Source: Amia ocellicauda
Taxonomy: Eukaryota; Chordata; Actinopteri; Amiiformes; Amiidae
Length of the DNA: 64,000 bases
Direction: 5' to 3'
NCBI RefSeq assembly: GCF_036373705.1
Contig: NC_089868.1
Coordinates: 12,277,020 to 12,341,019 of the forward strand
The notes under the pieces were generated by a model, which saw only the letters and a program-made list of their open reading frames with translations, did no database searches and had not been told where the DNA came from. A program made the translations under genes and the position numbers. Positions 27,120 to 43,679 of the stretch are shown one piece after another (positions within the stretch are counted from its first letter, which is position 1; each line of letters starts with the position of its first letter).

Positions 27120-28612
27120 ACTATTCATTGCTATTCTTTTTGGCTCATTCACTTGTGTTATTTTCATTTGTATCATTATTGCCGATTATCATTAAGGTGT
27201 GCATTTTATTTTACTCTGTGTTTCAATAATTGTTTAATTGTTCACTTGTATATTTTCCTTTGAACATCACCTGCTCCCCACGCTCTGCCTGTTAACGCAC
27301 CTGCTCCCCGACACTCCGAGAGAGGTTTAGCCCTATAAAAAGAGGGCTGGAGCAGGACAAAGGAGATTTGACCTCTGATTGCAAGCACAAGCCCGAGCAC
27401 GAGCACAAGCACTAGCTCCAGAGAGGGGACGCTGGACCTGAGCACGGGAGTTCTTTGAAGGACTGAAATGGCATAATTGCATTGGAAGGATCCCTAGAAC
27501 AGAAGACTGTGGAAAGTTGATTATACTGGCTTATTTGGCAATCACTCTTGTTTACATAGACCTGTGATAAAAACAAGAAATGAGAACTGAGATGATATGA
27601 AATGTAGCAAAACATAACTTTTTATACATTTCCAGTCTGTTGCTGAGGTCTCTGGTATCTTCTCCCCAGCATAGCAACCCCATCTCTCCTCTTATAAAGA
27701 CATTATAATATTATACTATATTCCAACAAAGGCACATTCTATACACCTACCTGGTGTGGTTTGTCTTCCAGCCTTCCCTTACGTGGTGGTGTGGGTCCAG
27801 TGGTGCAGTGGCTCCCCTGAGGAGAATACAGTCAGTCAAGGCAAGGGGCGCAGACAGCACAAGTGAAGGACACTGCCTTGCCTGTGCCTGGCTGTATCCA
27901 GCGACCGGCCCTGGAGGCCATGCTGGTAAAGAGGAGGAAGACCACGGAGCGCAGCTGCTGGGAGATAAGCAAATTCTGTTCAGGACAGTGCTATTATTTT
28001 ATTTTTCTCTTCTTTTGAGAATTTAGGAGGGGGAGTTTGTATTAGGATTAGGGGGATGCTTTTGTAGTTTTTAGGATTAGTTAGAGCAGACATAACTTTT
28101 ATCTTTTAGGAACAGTTTTTATATTTAATTTTAGAGCCCAGTGAATTTAAGGCTGTTTAGAATAGAATCATAATTTGGTTCTCCCTGGATATATCTATAC
28201 CATTCATAGAGTATCCTTGCCTTGCCTCTGAAAGTGAATACTGTCATCAATAAATTCTGTTCACATGCCCGGCACACAGACAACAGGGTAAAGTGTAAAG
28301 TGTGTCGAAGCTGCATGTGGAGAGCGTACATTTAGATGGTGTTTGAGGTCCCTTCTCATTAAGTACTAGGCGTGCCGTAGTCGGCTCATTAGTGCACCGG
28401 TGCCATCTCCAGCTGTAGACCCGGTGACATACCTTTATCATACAAAATGGTATGGCACAAACCACAACGGACAGGAGAAGGGAGAGAGAAAGTGGGGGAG
28501 GTCTAAGTGAGGTGCAGAGGGGTGTGTTTCAGGGAGAGGGAGTGGGTGAGAGAGAAATAAACGTACTCAGATCTTTCATTTGAAACATTTAGTTAATAGT
28601 TTATGCTCTGCC
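27120..28612. other. Intergenic, no gene recognised
   Basis: Contains several 60-90 codon frames without splice support. A CA-rich run of GAGCACAAGC-like units occurs at about 27390. Confidence 0.5.
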
Positions 28613-29220
28613 TTACACAAGTATTCAGACCCTCTCACAGTATTCACATTTTGTGGCTTTAAAGCTTGCAGTCAGAACACTATGAAGTAGGCATTAATGT
28701 GTGTTATATACACAGTCTTCTCCACACATTCAAAGCAAAAACAGAAATAAGTAGAGACTTCATATAAAAATAAATCAGGATTGCACAAGTATTCTAATTA
28801 TTCTAAGTATTCTAAATTAATTTAGATGGCCATAAGAAGCCACATAATTAGTTATTGGCCTCTGTCTGTGTTCAAATTGTAGTTCTCATGATGTCAGAAT
28901 ACAAACCCCTGTCTCTGTGAGGTTCCTCAGTCAGGAAGTAAATTTTAAGTCTCAACCATAAAGGCAAGGCAAGTCAGGGATAAAATAATTTTAAATCATC
29001 AAGAAATGGAAGGTGCATTGTACCACCTAGCCACTGTCTAGATCAGACCATCCCTTTAAACTGAGCAGCTGGGCAAGGAAGAAACTGGTGAGGGATGTAA
29101 CTTTGAGGGTAAAGACAGTTTTGAAAGAACTACAGAGTTCAATGGCTGAGATAAATGAAAAAAATGTGAATCAGTCAACAATATCCAGAACACTTCACAA
29201 AAACTAGCCTGTATTGTAGG
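28613..29220 (+). pseudogene. Degraded Tc1-like transposon, 5' part
   Basis: The start resembles the Tc1 end motif AAGTATTCAGACCC. At about 29000-29150 the plus strand reads as a Tc1 DNA-binding region with stops (SDHPFKLSSWARKKLVRDVT, then LKELQSSMAEI). The catalytic part is absent. Confidence 0.6.
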
Positions 29221-29518
29221 CCTTATCTTACTCTTATGTCTTCAGTTTGAGCATTAAAGTGTTGGATACAATAATGTTTATGAATTTTGTAACTTCACAA
29301 AATGGGACAGCATAGGAACGGTCTAAACACGTTTGCAAGACACGGCATATAAGTGAGTGAGTGAGACAGGAGGTACACAGATGGTTGTGCTTTACAATTA
29401 AAATAGTCTGTGAATATGTGCCACGGGAGGTAGTGTCACGAGCAGGGCATGACTGGCCTTAATCACTTGATTATTTAATTATTGATTGTTGGGGTTTTCC
29501 TTCTGGTGGCCACTCCCA

Positions 29519-29578
29519 GATACGCAACCTGAAAAGATAAATGTTGTAAGTCGCCCTGGATAAGGGCGTCTGCCAAGA

Positions 29579-29612
<34 letters not shown>

Positions 29613-29613
29613 T
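29519..29613 (+). mobile_element. SINE 3' tail with (AAT)n
   Basis: The phrase GTAAGTCGCCCTGGATAAGG then GCGTCTGCCAAGAAATAATAAT is the conserved tail of tRNA-derived fish SINEs, ending in a run of AAT. Only the tail is preserved. Confidence 0.7.
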
Positions 29614-29649
29614 AGGATGAGACATTATTATTTCAATTTGCACAATAAT

Positions 29650-31509
29650 AACTACTTCTGTCAAGGGACATTACCTACTTCGATTTCCTTGTGATTCCTG
29701 GTCAGTCAGCGTGGTGCCAGTCCGGGTTTTGCCTGGCCCAAACAGCTACCGTCCTTGGAGGGTCTATAGATTAAGCACGTTCTGCAGCAGGCATCTCACC
29801 AGGGGCAATTCGAGAATTTTGAAAATTGCGGGGGCATAAGGGGGAAATGAGTCCATCCCTGAGCATTTGTTCAGTGCAAGAGGGAATGGTATTAGTGAAC
29901 AAAATAGGGTCCCCTTAATGTGCAAAAATAAAGAATATGCCTCATTGGACAGAATGGGTACACAACCCCCCCAAAATCACTGGAATGCATCTTTAAAAAG
30001 CCCATTTTAACCCATTAGCTAAAGTTTCTGCTACACTGACAATTAGTTGAGAAAACCAGAGCTTGCTAGGGTTACCAAACCTGAACTTCCAATAAAGAGG
30101 ACACTTCAAAAGGTGGGAGTGGCAGTGGGGGGGCTGGAGCTAAGTGTTATGACCTCAAAAAATCTCATCTCATCTCAACCTATCTTTTCCTTTTGTAAAC
30201 TGTTAACACCCCAGCTAAATAAAACGTTCCTTATTGGTTGTTGAAGTCTTTACAGACGTAAGTCATTTATTAATAACCAATAGTTGTTCATAAAACCATG
30301 ACATCAGTGAACACTATCACCTTAAACATCATCATTCATACATGATGGAATGGTAGCGTTGCAGGAGTGGAAGGGTTAAACAGGCACCCGGGAACTGTAG
30401 TGTTGGAAAAAGATCAAGGCAAATCTCAGACATTTTTAGATCCAGCTGGACGGAGATTAAAGGACTGAAAAGTCTGTTAAATACTGGCTATATGGTAACC
30501 CAAAGATAGTGTAGTTTAACTATCACCATTGAGTAAATTGTCAGTGTTATAGCAGGAATAAAATTCAGGATAACAAGAGTATTTAAATGATCGATTTACC
30601 ATAAACTGTATTGTCTTGAAAGTAACCTGTAGTGTGTCAGTGGCTGTGTGCATGCGGAGCAAATACAGTGTATTTGTTTACAGTAAGGGGGAAAATAGTT
30701 TTTATATTAATAGCTTTTACTAGATCATTTAGTTATTATTTCTACCCCAGGCACCATGCTCCTGCCTCCAGGCCCCCGTGATCCCCTCGCCTGAGTAAGC
30801 CCCTCCGGATACATTTTCACCCGACAGAAGGAGAGAGACGGAAAGGGAGACCAGGATTTGGGAGCAGCAGCGAAATCTAAATCCCACTTGAGAGGGAATC
30901 TATGACACGCTGCAGCCGAGGAGGAGGCTGTGTCAGGATGGGATACTTGGGCTAAAGACAGTGGACCTATAGCTCATGGTTATTACCAAGTGGAAGAGGG
31001 CCTGGAGAGTGTGATTGAAGTCTACATCCACCTTCTGTCGGGTATATCATCGAAGGCTTTAGGCTGGTCCGGTCCAGGTATAGGAAAAGACACAAGCAGT
31101 CAGTGTATCTGTTAATCAGTCTTATTTTTAAGGGACTGGGTCAGAGCATTGAGCTCAGCTGAGGCACAATTACGCACAGACAAGACTGGGACAGACCAGG
31201 ATAGGACACAGACATGCAGACACACAAACGTACACAGACATACGGACAGAAAGGCAAGACACAGTCAGATTCGGCCAGAGACAAAGAGCGATAAACAAGA
31301 ACAAGAGGACACATGTAGGTACACAGATACAGATAGAGATGCATAGAGAACCAGAATGAGACCAAGACATAGAGACTGCTGCATGTATTTTTTGCATTTA
31401 TAATTAAGTAGCAGACCCCTGTGTATCAAGGGGCTTCCTTAAACAATGCAGAGGATTTCCATGCCATCTTACAGAAATATTAATGAGAAGCTCAACAATA
31501 TAGGAACAT
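29650..31509. other. Intergenic, no gene recognised
   Basis: Short open frames only, with a GACA/ACAGACAY-rich simple region at 31180-31350. Confidence 0.5.
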
Positions 31510-31798
31510 AAAGTAACCTAATATGCAGCGAGATCCCATTTGACCAGACAATACAAGTTCACTTTGCATCCTTGTACAAAATGTGCAGAATTGCTTTGGA
31601 TGTGATACACAGCTGAAAAAATAGAGAGGATTGTGATACAGAAAAACAAAGAGCTCCAGAGAGAGAGAGGAGTGGAGAGATAGAGACAAACAGAGAGGAC
31701 TTTGTGAGTGCAGCATTTTCAGGTTAATGTATGACATTGAGCAATGAACAGTACCTATCACAGGGGTTACAAGGCTCACTTAATCACTTTATTGCTTA
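31510..31798 (+). repeat. ~300-bp direct repeat, copy 2
   Basis: Counterpart of 26812-27110, diverged by small indels. Confidence 0.7.
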
Positions 31799-31849
31799 CA
31801 GTTCTCGATTGTTTGAATACATCTCAAAACAGAATTAACTTTCAAAACA

Positions 31850-33056
31850 ATTAACGCGCCAAAAAACTGAAATACGTTTGGTCAAAATGACCAATCCTTT
31901 GCAAAATGCACAGATAGGGGAAACTAAGGTGGCGGCTCTCCCTGGGCCACGTGGCGCATGGAGTGAGGTCAGGGAAGAGGCAGCTGGAGAACCACAGATA
32001 AGTACTTCTCTCACGCTCCAACAGAGTACCCTTGTGCACGTTCCTATCTCTCCCTCCCAGCTGCCTGGGTCCAGTCTGCAGAGTGCCTTCCACTGCAGAG
32101 CGACCCCATATCAGTAGCACTGCAAGGTAAGAGAAAGAAAAGTGTGTTTTGTCTGATGTGTCATTTAAATTCTCTTTTCTTTGTTCTGGGTGCTCAGTGG
32201 ATGAAAGCCAAGACAAGGGATTCTCCCTTCGGTGGACGCGGGGTGGAGGGAGCTAGATACAAGGGCACTAAGGGTCAGCTGGCTATCTCAAGGGTTACTC
32301 TAAATTCTTATTCCAAAGTAAACATAGCTTCGTTCGCTGGCCTTCCTCACAGCAATGCTCAGCAACCCAACATTTGTGGACCTCGCAGCTCTCAGTCCTG
32401 TCTTTTCCAAAGCTCTCCCGCACTGTCCACCTGAGTCTCCAGCTCACTCAGCTTCCTCACTCTATTTGTGCTGTTGCTGTCCTCTCCTTAGTCGAAGTGC
32501 AGTATAAACTTATCAAAATGTATCACTGAAGTCACGGATGCTTTGATGAACCGATTCTGAAATTCGGTTCAACATGACTCAATACATTCACTTTCCCATT
32601 TCAGACAGAGATCACGTAAAGACCCAACATGAGTTGTACAATATGTCTGGAATTCCAAAGGTCATGGGATTAATGGACTACAACAAAACATACACGTTTA
32701 TCGGGCGGTGTTACGTCTTGACTTCCATCCACTTCAAACCCGAGCGCATATGCCTCATTTAAATATGGCGTTTCTTTGCAAATTAGTTGAATTAATTACA
32801 GCTGCACTGATTTCAGTAAGAAGCGTACAGGTAGTCCCAGGGGAAACAGGTGATTGGCTAATTGTAAACTGAATAAACCAAACATGTGGCAATAATAATG
32901 AAATAATAAAGCAATTTGTGAAACACAAACTATATAGTGAAAATTGATAAATATATAAACAATAATACATGAAGTGCATAAAAAGGAATAATGAATTTAG
33001 AAAATAAACCAGTAAATAAATAGAAAGAAATTTTAAAAAACAACATCATTCTGATA
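31850..33056. other. Intergenic, no gene recognised
   Basis: Open frames on both strands at 31850-32430 have no recognisable domain. No coherent exon set was found. Confidence 0.4.
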
Positions 33057-33080
33057 ATGAGCTGTCACACCGTCTGTGAC

Positions 33081-34210
33081 ACTCATTCCTTCTATCATTT
33101 TACTCCTGCCATTGACAAGAAAGCTGCTCCTTTATACATATTCTTGGTGGGAGCTGCGCACATGAAGAAGAATGCCTCACTAGCTTGGACTCCCCAATGT
33201 CTGGAGGCTTTTGAGGGTAGCCTAGTTAGTGCACCCATTTTATGCTATGCAGACTTTTCTCAGCCTTTTGTCTTATATACAGATGCCAGCCTGGATGGTC
33301 TAGGAGCAGTCTTGTCACAAGTTCAGGAAGGAATGGAGCACGTTATTGCCTACACAAGCTGCAGCCTGCACCCTCCCGAAAGGAATGATAAAAATGACAG
33401 CTCCAACTGTTGGTCCTAAAATGGCCTAAGGACTAAGGACTTTCTCTGAGGAGCTTCCTTCGTGGTGTACACAGACAACAATCCCCTAGTCCATCTAAGT
33501 ACAGCCTGGCTGGGGGCAGTTGAGCAGAGGTGGATGACTCAATTATCCAACCATGATTTTGAAATCAAATATTGTCCGGGCCGGAACAACCAGAACACCA
33601 ACATTTTGTCTAGGTTGCCGGGAGAAGTGCTGTATGAGGGCTTTGACCAAGTGCAGGCTGTGGCAGCAGTGAATAGGACAGTGCTAACAAGGGCAGAGGA
33701 GGGAAAGGATTTCCCCTGGGTCCAGTGGCAACAAGAGGACTGGGCAATATAGCAGGTAAGGGAGTGGGTAGTCGCTAGGTGGCGACCCTCCCCTGCTGTC
33801 CAGCAGTCATTGGCCACCGAGACCAAACAGATCCTGCAGTAGTGGCCAGAGCTGAGTCTACCAGGGCCTCCTGGTATGGGGAAAGTCATCTCTCCGCAAA
33901 GGAACAGCCCACATCATCATTCCATGGAGCCTCAGGAAGGAGCTGTGGATAAGATACCATGAGTGGGCTAGTCATGTAAGTAGCCTCCGGACTCTATCCA
34001 TCTTGTGGAAGTGCACCCAGTGCTCCTTGGCAAACATGCTACGCCTGGGCCATCCCAGTTCGTAATTCAACAACCGCAGCTACGGTAATAGCCCTAAGGA
34101 ATGCTGTAATTCAGTTGCTTGGGTGCCCAGAAAAGTTCCTTAGTGATCGCGGAGCCAACTTTGAGGCCCAGTTAATGGCAGACTTGAGGGAATATGTATG
34201 GGGTAAGGAA
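33081..34210 (+). pseudogene. Ty3/gypsy retrotransposon pol relic (RNase H and integrase)
   Basis: The first frame (to 33419) carries the end of reverse transcriptase and the RNase H opening with the VLYTDAS block. After a stop and frame change, 33462-33640 continues RNase H with YTDNNPL and a SRLPG end. Around 34060-34195 an integrase core fragment reads GCPEKFLSDRGANFEAQLM with its catalytic Asp region. Multiple stops separate the parts, and gag and protease are not seen. It is a dead chromosomal retrotransposon fragment. Confidence 0.8.
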
Positions 34211-34589
34211 GAGCAGGACTTATAGGCTGGTTGTTGACAGCTTTGACCTGGAGTGGAGGCTCGCAGGGGAGAAGAGGGAGTCCAAGTCGTCTGACTGTAG
34301 CACGGTGGATAAAGTTCCCTGCCGAACCGAATCCAACAAGGCAGAAGCAAAGATGCTCTTAGAATCCCACATGACCCTAACTCGTATTAAACTTTGAGAA
34401 AGAGTCAGAAGTGGGCATAATTCAGTGTTCACTGTGGGGTCTGGGGAAACACATTGATGGACTGGACAAGCCTCACGAAAATGACCTGCATGGCCACAGT
34501 ACAGACAGACGCACTGTTGTAGGTTGTGTGTACTTGTAACAACTCTGCTGGGTCCATAGTTTATTACGGGGAAGTCGTCTGTAAGGATG

Positions 34590-35043
34590 GGGATCGCTGG
34601 GTGTGGTGATCCCAGATGCAGAGCACAATGAACAAGTCAATTTGGGCGAGGGGTCGAATGCCGGCAAATGGGAACAACAAGGGCAAAGCTAAACTCCAGG
34701 TCAAGGGCACTAGCGGGTGGTCAAGAGAGCGGGAGAACAGGCTGGTCCGGAGAATCCAAGAATCAGGGATCGAAGGACAAAAGCAGAGGACTGGTACATG
34801 AGAAAACAATACCAGAGATAAGGCTCGGAAATGTGACTATAGAGATGACAAGACTTCGCGATGAAGGCTGGGAACAAAGGGCTATATATACACAAGGGGT
34901 AATTAGCAGGAAACTAGGAGCAGGTAAGTTGAGAAACGAGAGACGAGGTCTCATAAATCAATAATGAGGTGAGTGAAGTGATGATGATGGGAAAACACTG
35001 TGGCAAGGGTAGCCTCTGGCGGTGATCATGGGTAGCGGTTGTA
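34590..35043 (+). repeat. LTR-like dispersed repeat, copy 1
   Basis: Shares layout and phrases with 53361-53763: GAACAAAGGGCTATATATAC versus GAACAAAGGGGTATATATAC, a region with AATAATGAGGTGA, and an end with CCTCTGGCGGTGA versus CCTCTGGTGGTGA. It directly follows the gypsy relic and may be its LTR-side sequence. Termini are not fixed. Confidence 0.5.
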
Positions 35044-35999
35044 ACAAAAATACAGATAACGTAATAACATTTTCTTAATGATAACGTAATGTATTACTTA
35101 ATTGAGACCCGTATGTTTGAAATTATTTTTTTAGGATATTGTAATTATACTGATAATATAATGAAACTCAAAAGTCAACACAAAGCTGTAGCTGTACTAG
35201 CATTAGCATCACATTAGGCTTAAGCAACACTGAATACCACTACTACCACAGCTGACACGGGGCAAGAAAGAATCTGTAAACGTGGCATTTTATTATTTAT
35301 GGATAATTTGCCTGCTTGTGGACTTAATCTGCAGTTAAACAGCCATGCAAATTCACTGTTCAGAGCCATGCTGATGTTCAGCACTAATCAATGTATGGGG
35401 CTCAATGCAATTGCTTTAAGGTGTCTCAATGGACAGGGCTGTGAACAAAGTCTTAGTGTTGGCCCAGATTATCTTCATCATCCAAGAGCTGTTTTGGAAA
35501 TGAGAGAACAATATGTCTCAGAAAGATTTTGACTGCTGGAAATTATACTGCCATCTCCTACTGTCAATGCAAACCTCCACAGTTGGTGGAGACAGAAGCG
35601 GGAGAGTCTGATGAAGGAGAAGGTCAGTGTGAGGAGAAAGTGATAGAAATGGAAGAGGGGCTAGAGGGAGGTAAACAACAAGAAGAGACGGTGACCGAGA
35701 CAGAGGAGCGAAAAGGAAAGAGGAGATGAATTCCCCAATGAATGGCACAGGACTAACTGCTTACTTTACTGTACTGCTGTACTGCGAGACATGCACACTG
35801 TGACTGAGTTGTTTTAAAGACACCACAGTTACAGGTACATTAAATATACTGTACTTACACTGTATTACATGGTGAATGCAATTCATGTTTAAATCATTTA
35901 AGCTGGCCAGTAATTACACTGCACTATTACTATGTATAACAACATGACATCCACAAATTATGCTATAACACAATGTTTTATATCTACAATTAACCATTT
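35044..35999. other. Intergenic, no gene recognised
   Basis: A Glu-rich plus-strand frame at 35529-35729 is low complexity. No splice-bounded exon was found. Confidence 0.5.
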
Positions 36000-36000
36000 A

Positions 36001-36141
36001 TACAGCTGGGTTTTTACTGCAGCAATCTAGGTAAAGTCCCTTGCTCTAGGGTACTACAGCAATGTCCCCCACCTGGGATTGAGCCCACCACACTGCATAC
36101 TGGAGTCCAGAGCCCTAACCGCTACTCCACACTTCTGCCTG
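36001..36141 (-). mobile_element. tRNA-derived SINE
   Basis: On the minus strand, GTGGAGTAGCGGTTAGGGCT (A-box-like) is followed about 40 bp later by GGTGGGCTCAATCCC (B-box-like) and a tail leading to CCAGCTGTATAAATGG. These are internal RNA polymerase III promoter boxes of a tRNA-derived SINE. Many mismatches to a folded tRNA exclude a functional tRNA gene. Confidence 0.7.
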
Positions 36142-36149
36142 TGGGAATG

Positions 36150-37334
36150 TGTAACGCACTAATAAGAAGCTTATTCCTCTATGAACGATACACACCAGCA
36201 GTACCTGGTACGGAAAAACATTTGCAAATGTAATTACAATGAGTATCTTGATAATTATCAATTTTGTAATTCAATGTAGTTCCTTTGGAAGTGTACTGTA
36301 TTTTAAAGTGATGCACAGTTCCATGGTAATAAAAGATAACCTGAATGTAGTTGCATTGTGATTAAAATAAAGCAATGTAATTAAATGCCATTCCCCTGGA
36401 AGTGTACAGTATTTTTAAACGATTTTGAAGAGATGCACTGTTCCCTGGTAATAATACCACATTGGGAGCTAGTCAATTCCTGTTTGATCTGATCACATGT
36501 ATACTTATCTTTTGGGGATCTGACATTGCACTTCAATAATAAGAACGGTAGCCTATTTGTTTTAAATGCTTGTGTTTTATGTACATTTCAACACTGAAAT
36601 GGCATAAGTCATCAACAGACACAATAATTTACTGAACATGTTCACTTAGTTTAATCATTCGGCCTCACTGATCATCATACAAAACAACAAGCGCTTGTGA
36701 GTTTTACAGACAATGATCTACAATATTTGTGTTGAAAGCATTGCAAGTCAATATGAAAGTTCCTTTACTGAAGCTTCTCTGGTGCCTCCTAAGGCAAAGC
36801 ACATTGAAGAAGGAACTATACAGATGTATAGTGAGGAGGTTAGGTTACATGTTGTAGTGTGGTTTCACCAAGAAAACATGGAATACAATTGAGCAAACGA
36901 GGTTTTATTATTTGACTGGGTGTGAGGCGCAGATAACTGGAAGGCAAGTTTCTGTGTCATGTGACAACTTGCCTCAACCAGACTGTTGTGCTAACTTTAT
37001 GCTGACTACCTGACATGATGTGTCATAGCCTTCCTGTCATGCACACAAATAAATATGCCTCTGGGTTTTCCAAGAGTATTCAGTATTATCAATTATGAAA
37101 AAATGAGCAGGACTGGCATCTGTACCAATAGCACTATCTGGTGATTTTCTTTATAAGACTCTTCAAGCAACTAGTGAATGAAATTCTGCCACTGAAGAGT
37201 CACTTAGATAGAATTACTATCTGATGCACTGTCCTAGCAGATCAAATATATTTTAAATAAAATCAAATGTTGTATTTCTCTCTGCTGGTGTATGGTTAGT
37301 TGTCTTCATGAGAAAATTAACACAATATTTGTTT
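36150..37334. other. AT-rich intergenic DNA, no gene recognised
   Basis: Imperfect internal duplication near 36270-36440 (GTGTACTGTATTTTAAA and GTGTACAGTATTTTTAAA). No open frame of note. Confidence 0.5.
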
Positions 37335-37672
37335 CCTATTAAAGTCTTCTCCTGAATCACAGGACAATACAATCAGCTGGTAGGATCCAGCACATAGAAG
37401 CAGGTGTGCGGTTCAAGGAATATATAATAATATATAATATAAATATTGTGTCGACTGCAGACTGCCACACAGTCCCTGCTTCTCACTCCTAGGAGGGTTT
37501 TTGATTGGTGGTTTCAATTATTGGCACTAATTTCTAGTCTAGCAAATGAAACACATAGTAACCCACATTTTCACAGAGCAAATCAACCATTCTTGTTTAC
37601 TAACTTTATTTCACTTTAATACATATGTTGAGCCAGGAATAAAACCATCTCTTGTATTGACTGCACCATTAT
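37335..37672. repeat. Duplicated 3' flank of kinase B (matches 62494-62826)
   Basis: Nearly identical to 62494-62826, including TCACAGGACAATACAATCAG and TGTCGACTGCAGACTGCCAC. This shows that the B/C duplication extends well beyond the genes. The two copies diverge where the fold-back element region begins in B. Confidence 0.85.
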
Positions 37673-37747
37673 TTTATTTTATTATTATTATTTTTTTTTT
37701 ATTTGTTTGTTTGTTTGTCTGTTTGTTTGTTTGATTGTTTGTTTGGT

Positions 37748-38549
37748 CCTGGGTAGTAAGTGCTATTTCCTAATTGCTTATGCCTCAAAAGAATAGAAAA
37801 TGGCTATTATTCCCCACAAACTTTGCTATTGTGACCAGGACAGTGATATTTTGAAATGTAATTCTTTCCAATGAGAAAACGGGCGTTTCGTTCACATAAA
37901 GTCAGAAATAAATTACTCCAAAAGATTTAGAAGTCAGTCATTTTTCGAGATTTAGGATTATACTGTAAAGACCCTGTTCGCCCGTTTTTTCACTGGAAAT
38001 TGTTACATTTAAAAATATGAAACTTTGAGAAAATGGGCGAATTTATGTCTTTACAGTATAATCGTAAATCTCGAAAAACGACTGACTTCTAAATTTATTG
38101 TAGTTATTTTTGTATTGCTTTAGTATAAATACATGTTAGTTTGGATTCATACATTGTTTTTTCCTGACTTTATGTGAACGAAAAGACGCAAATTTGCCCG
38201 TTTTGTCATTGGAAATAGTTACATTTCAAAATATGAAACTTTGACAAAACGGGCAAATTTGTGTCTTTGCAGTATAATCCTAAAACTCAAAAAACGACTG
38301 ACTTCTAAATCTTTTGTACTCATTTTTGTATTGCTTTAGTATAAATACATGTTAGTTTGGATTCATATGTTGTTATTTTCTGACTTTATGTGAACGAAAA
38401 GACACAAATTTGCCTGTTTTCTCATTGGAAATAGTTACATTTCAAAATATCACTGTCCTGGTCACAAAAGCAAAGTTTGTGGGGAATAATAGTCATTTTC
38501 TATTCCTTTGAGGCATAAGAAATTAGGAAATAACACTTACTACCCAGGA
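37748..38549. mobile_element. 802-bp fold-back element with ~115-bp arms and internal duplications
   Basis: The left arm from CCTGGGTAGTAAGTG to GATATTTTGAAATGTAA (37748-37860) recurs inverted at 38435-38549. The interior holds two tandem ~220-bp units starting near 38060 and 38265, sharing TTTTGTATTGCTTTAGTATA and GACTGACTTCTAAAT. A further inverted match to the units lies at about 37890-38000. There is no coding frame. The paralogous C flank lacks this segment. It is probably a non-autonomous DNA transposon grown by internal duplication. Confidence 0.75.
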
Positions 38550-38582
38550 ACAAAAATTGTATTACATAGTGTAATGAATTTA

Positions 38583-38684
38583 TGAAAAGTAAATGCATGT
38601 GGAATGTCTTGTGAAGTAATTAGTTCCTGCTAAAGATGTTTACTGCTCACATGGTATCTAATTTCCTGTTTCTAGTTTTTTTCT
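38583..38684. repeat. Duplicated 3' flank of kinase B, second block (matches 62890-62996)
   Basis: Shares TATGAAAAGTAAATGCATG and AAAGATGTTTACTGCTCACA with the C flank. It resumes the B/C homology after the insertion. Confidence 0.8.
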
Positions 38685-38695
38685 GCTATACTATA

Positions 38696-38890
38696 CTATA
38701 ATGAGCCCGTTACAAAGTGACGTAACCCCTCGGTAAAAGTAGTACAGTGTTAAGCCTCCCACGGTAGGGGGCCCGGCCTTTTGGCATAGAGGGCTTAACG
38801 CTGTACTGCGCTGGAGCCGCTGCGGTGCGGAGCGCTCGGAGGAGCGCCGGTGGTGTGTGGCTCGAATCCCAGGGCGTGGAGCTCTGACCC
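38696..38890 (+). mobile_element. GC-rich SINE-like insertion next to kinase B stop codon
   Basis: A GC-rich block in AT-rich surroundings carries a B-box-like GTGGCTCGAATCCC at about 38855 and lies 18 bp downstream of the kinase B stop. The corresponding C flank lacks it. An A box is not clear, so the SINE assignment is tentative. Confidence 0.4.
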
Positions 38891-38908
38891 GCATCAGCTA
38901 CATGAAGG

Positions 38909-43253
<4,345 letters not shown>

Positions 43254-43402
43254 CTTGTCTGCAAGCAGTTGCACCTGTTGGCCAAGAGATTCACTCTTGC
43301 CAGGTGGCTTCCACAATGTCAAGGGATGTGCACTGTCTGTGAGCTCTTCTCAATAATGAAGGCTTTGGCACAAGCAGAGCCGTTCAAGGTTCTGGAGTCC
43401 CT

Positions 43403-43476
43403 GTGACGTCACAATGGGATGACGCGCGTGCCGTGCAAGCCAGCAAAGTATGTCTGTTTAACGTCTCCATGGTTAC
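43403..43476 (-). promoter_or_regulatory. Probable kinase B promoter: CRE and imperfect X-box
   Basis: TGACGTCA, a perfect CREB/ATF site, lies at 43404-43411, 151 bp upstream of the ATG. Its downstream context (ACAATGGGATGACGC) resembles that at the kinase A site. GTCTCCATGGTTAC (43463-43476) is a partial match to the RFX X-box palindrome. The region is locally CpG-rich. Function is inferred. Confidence 0.45.
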
Positions 43477-43567
43477 AGTTGACTGCGCAGACCCTGCTTT
43501 ATATACAAATATTAATGTACGCATATTTGTCATTCATGTTAATTAATTGCAGGCAATGGGGAAAATG

Positions 43568-43570
<3 letters not shown>

Positions 43571-43627
<57 letters not shown>
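43571..43627. repeat. (AT)n microsatellite
   Basis: Pure AT run of about 55 bases followed by GATGAT/TTA repeats. Confidence 0.95.
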
Positions 43628-43629
<2 letters not shown>

Positions 43630-43679
43630 GATCATTATGATGATGATGATGATTATTATTATTATTTGAAATGTATTGT

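Noticed and set aside
31149-31397. Overlapping frames rich in His/Thr/Arg or Cys/Val
   Set aside because: Generated by the ACAGACAY simple repeat.
33081-34210. Endogenous retrovirus
   Set aside because: Only Ty3/gypsy-type pol pieces are seen, with no envelope-like frame; better called a retrotransposon relic.
36001-36141. Functional tRNA gene
   Set aside because: The A and B boxes exist, but the cloverleaf is not maintained and a SINE tail follows.
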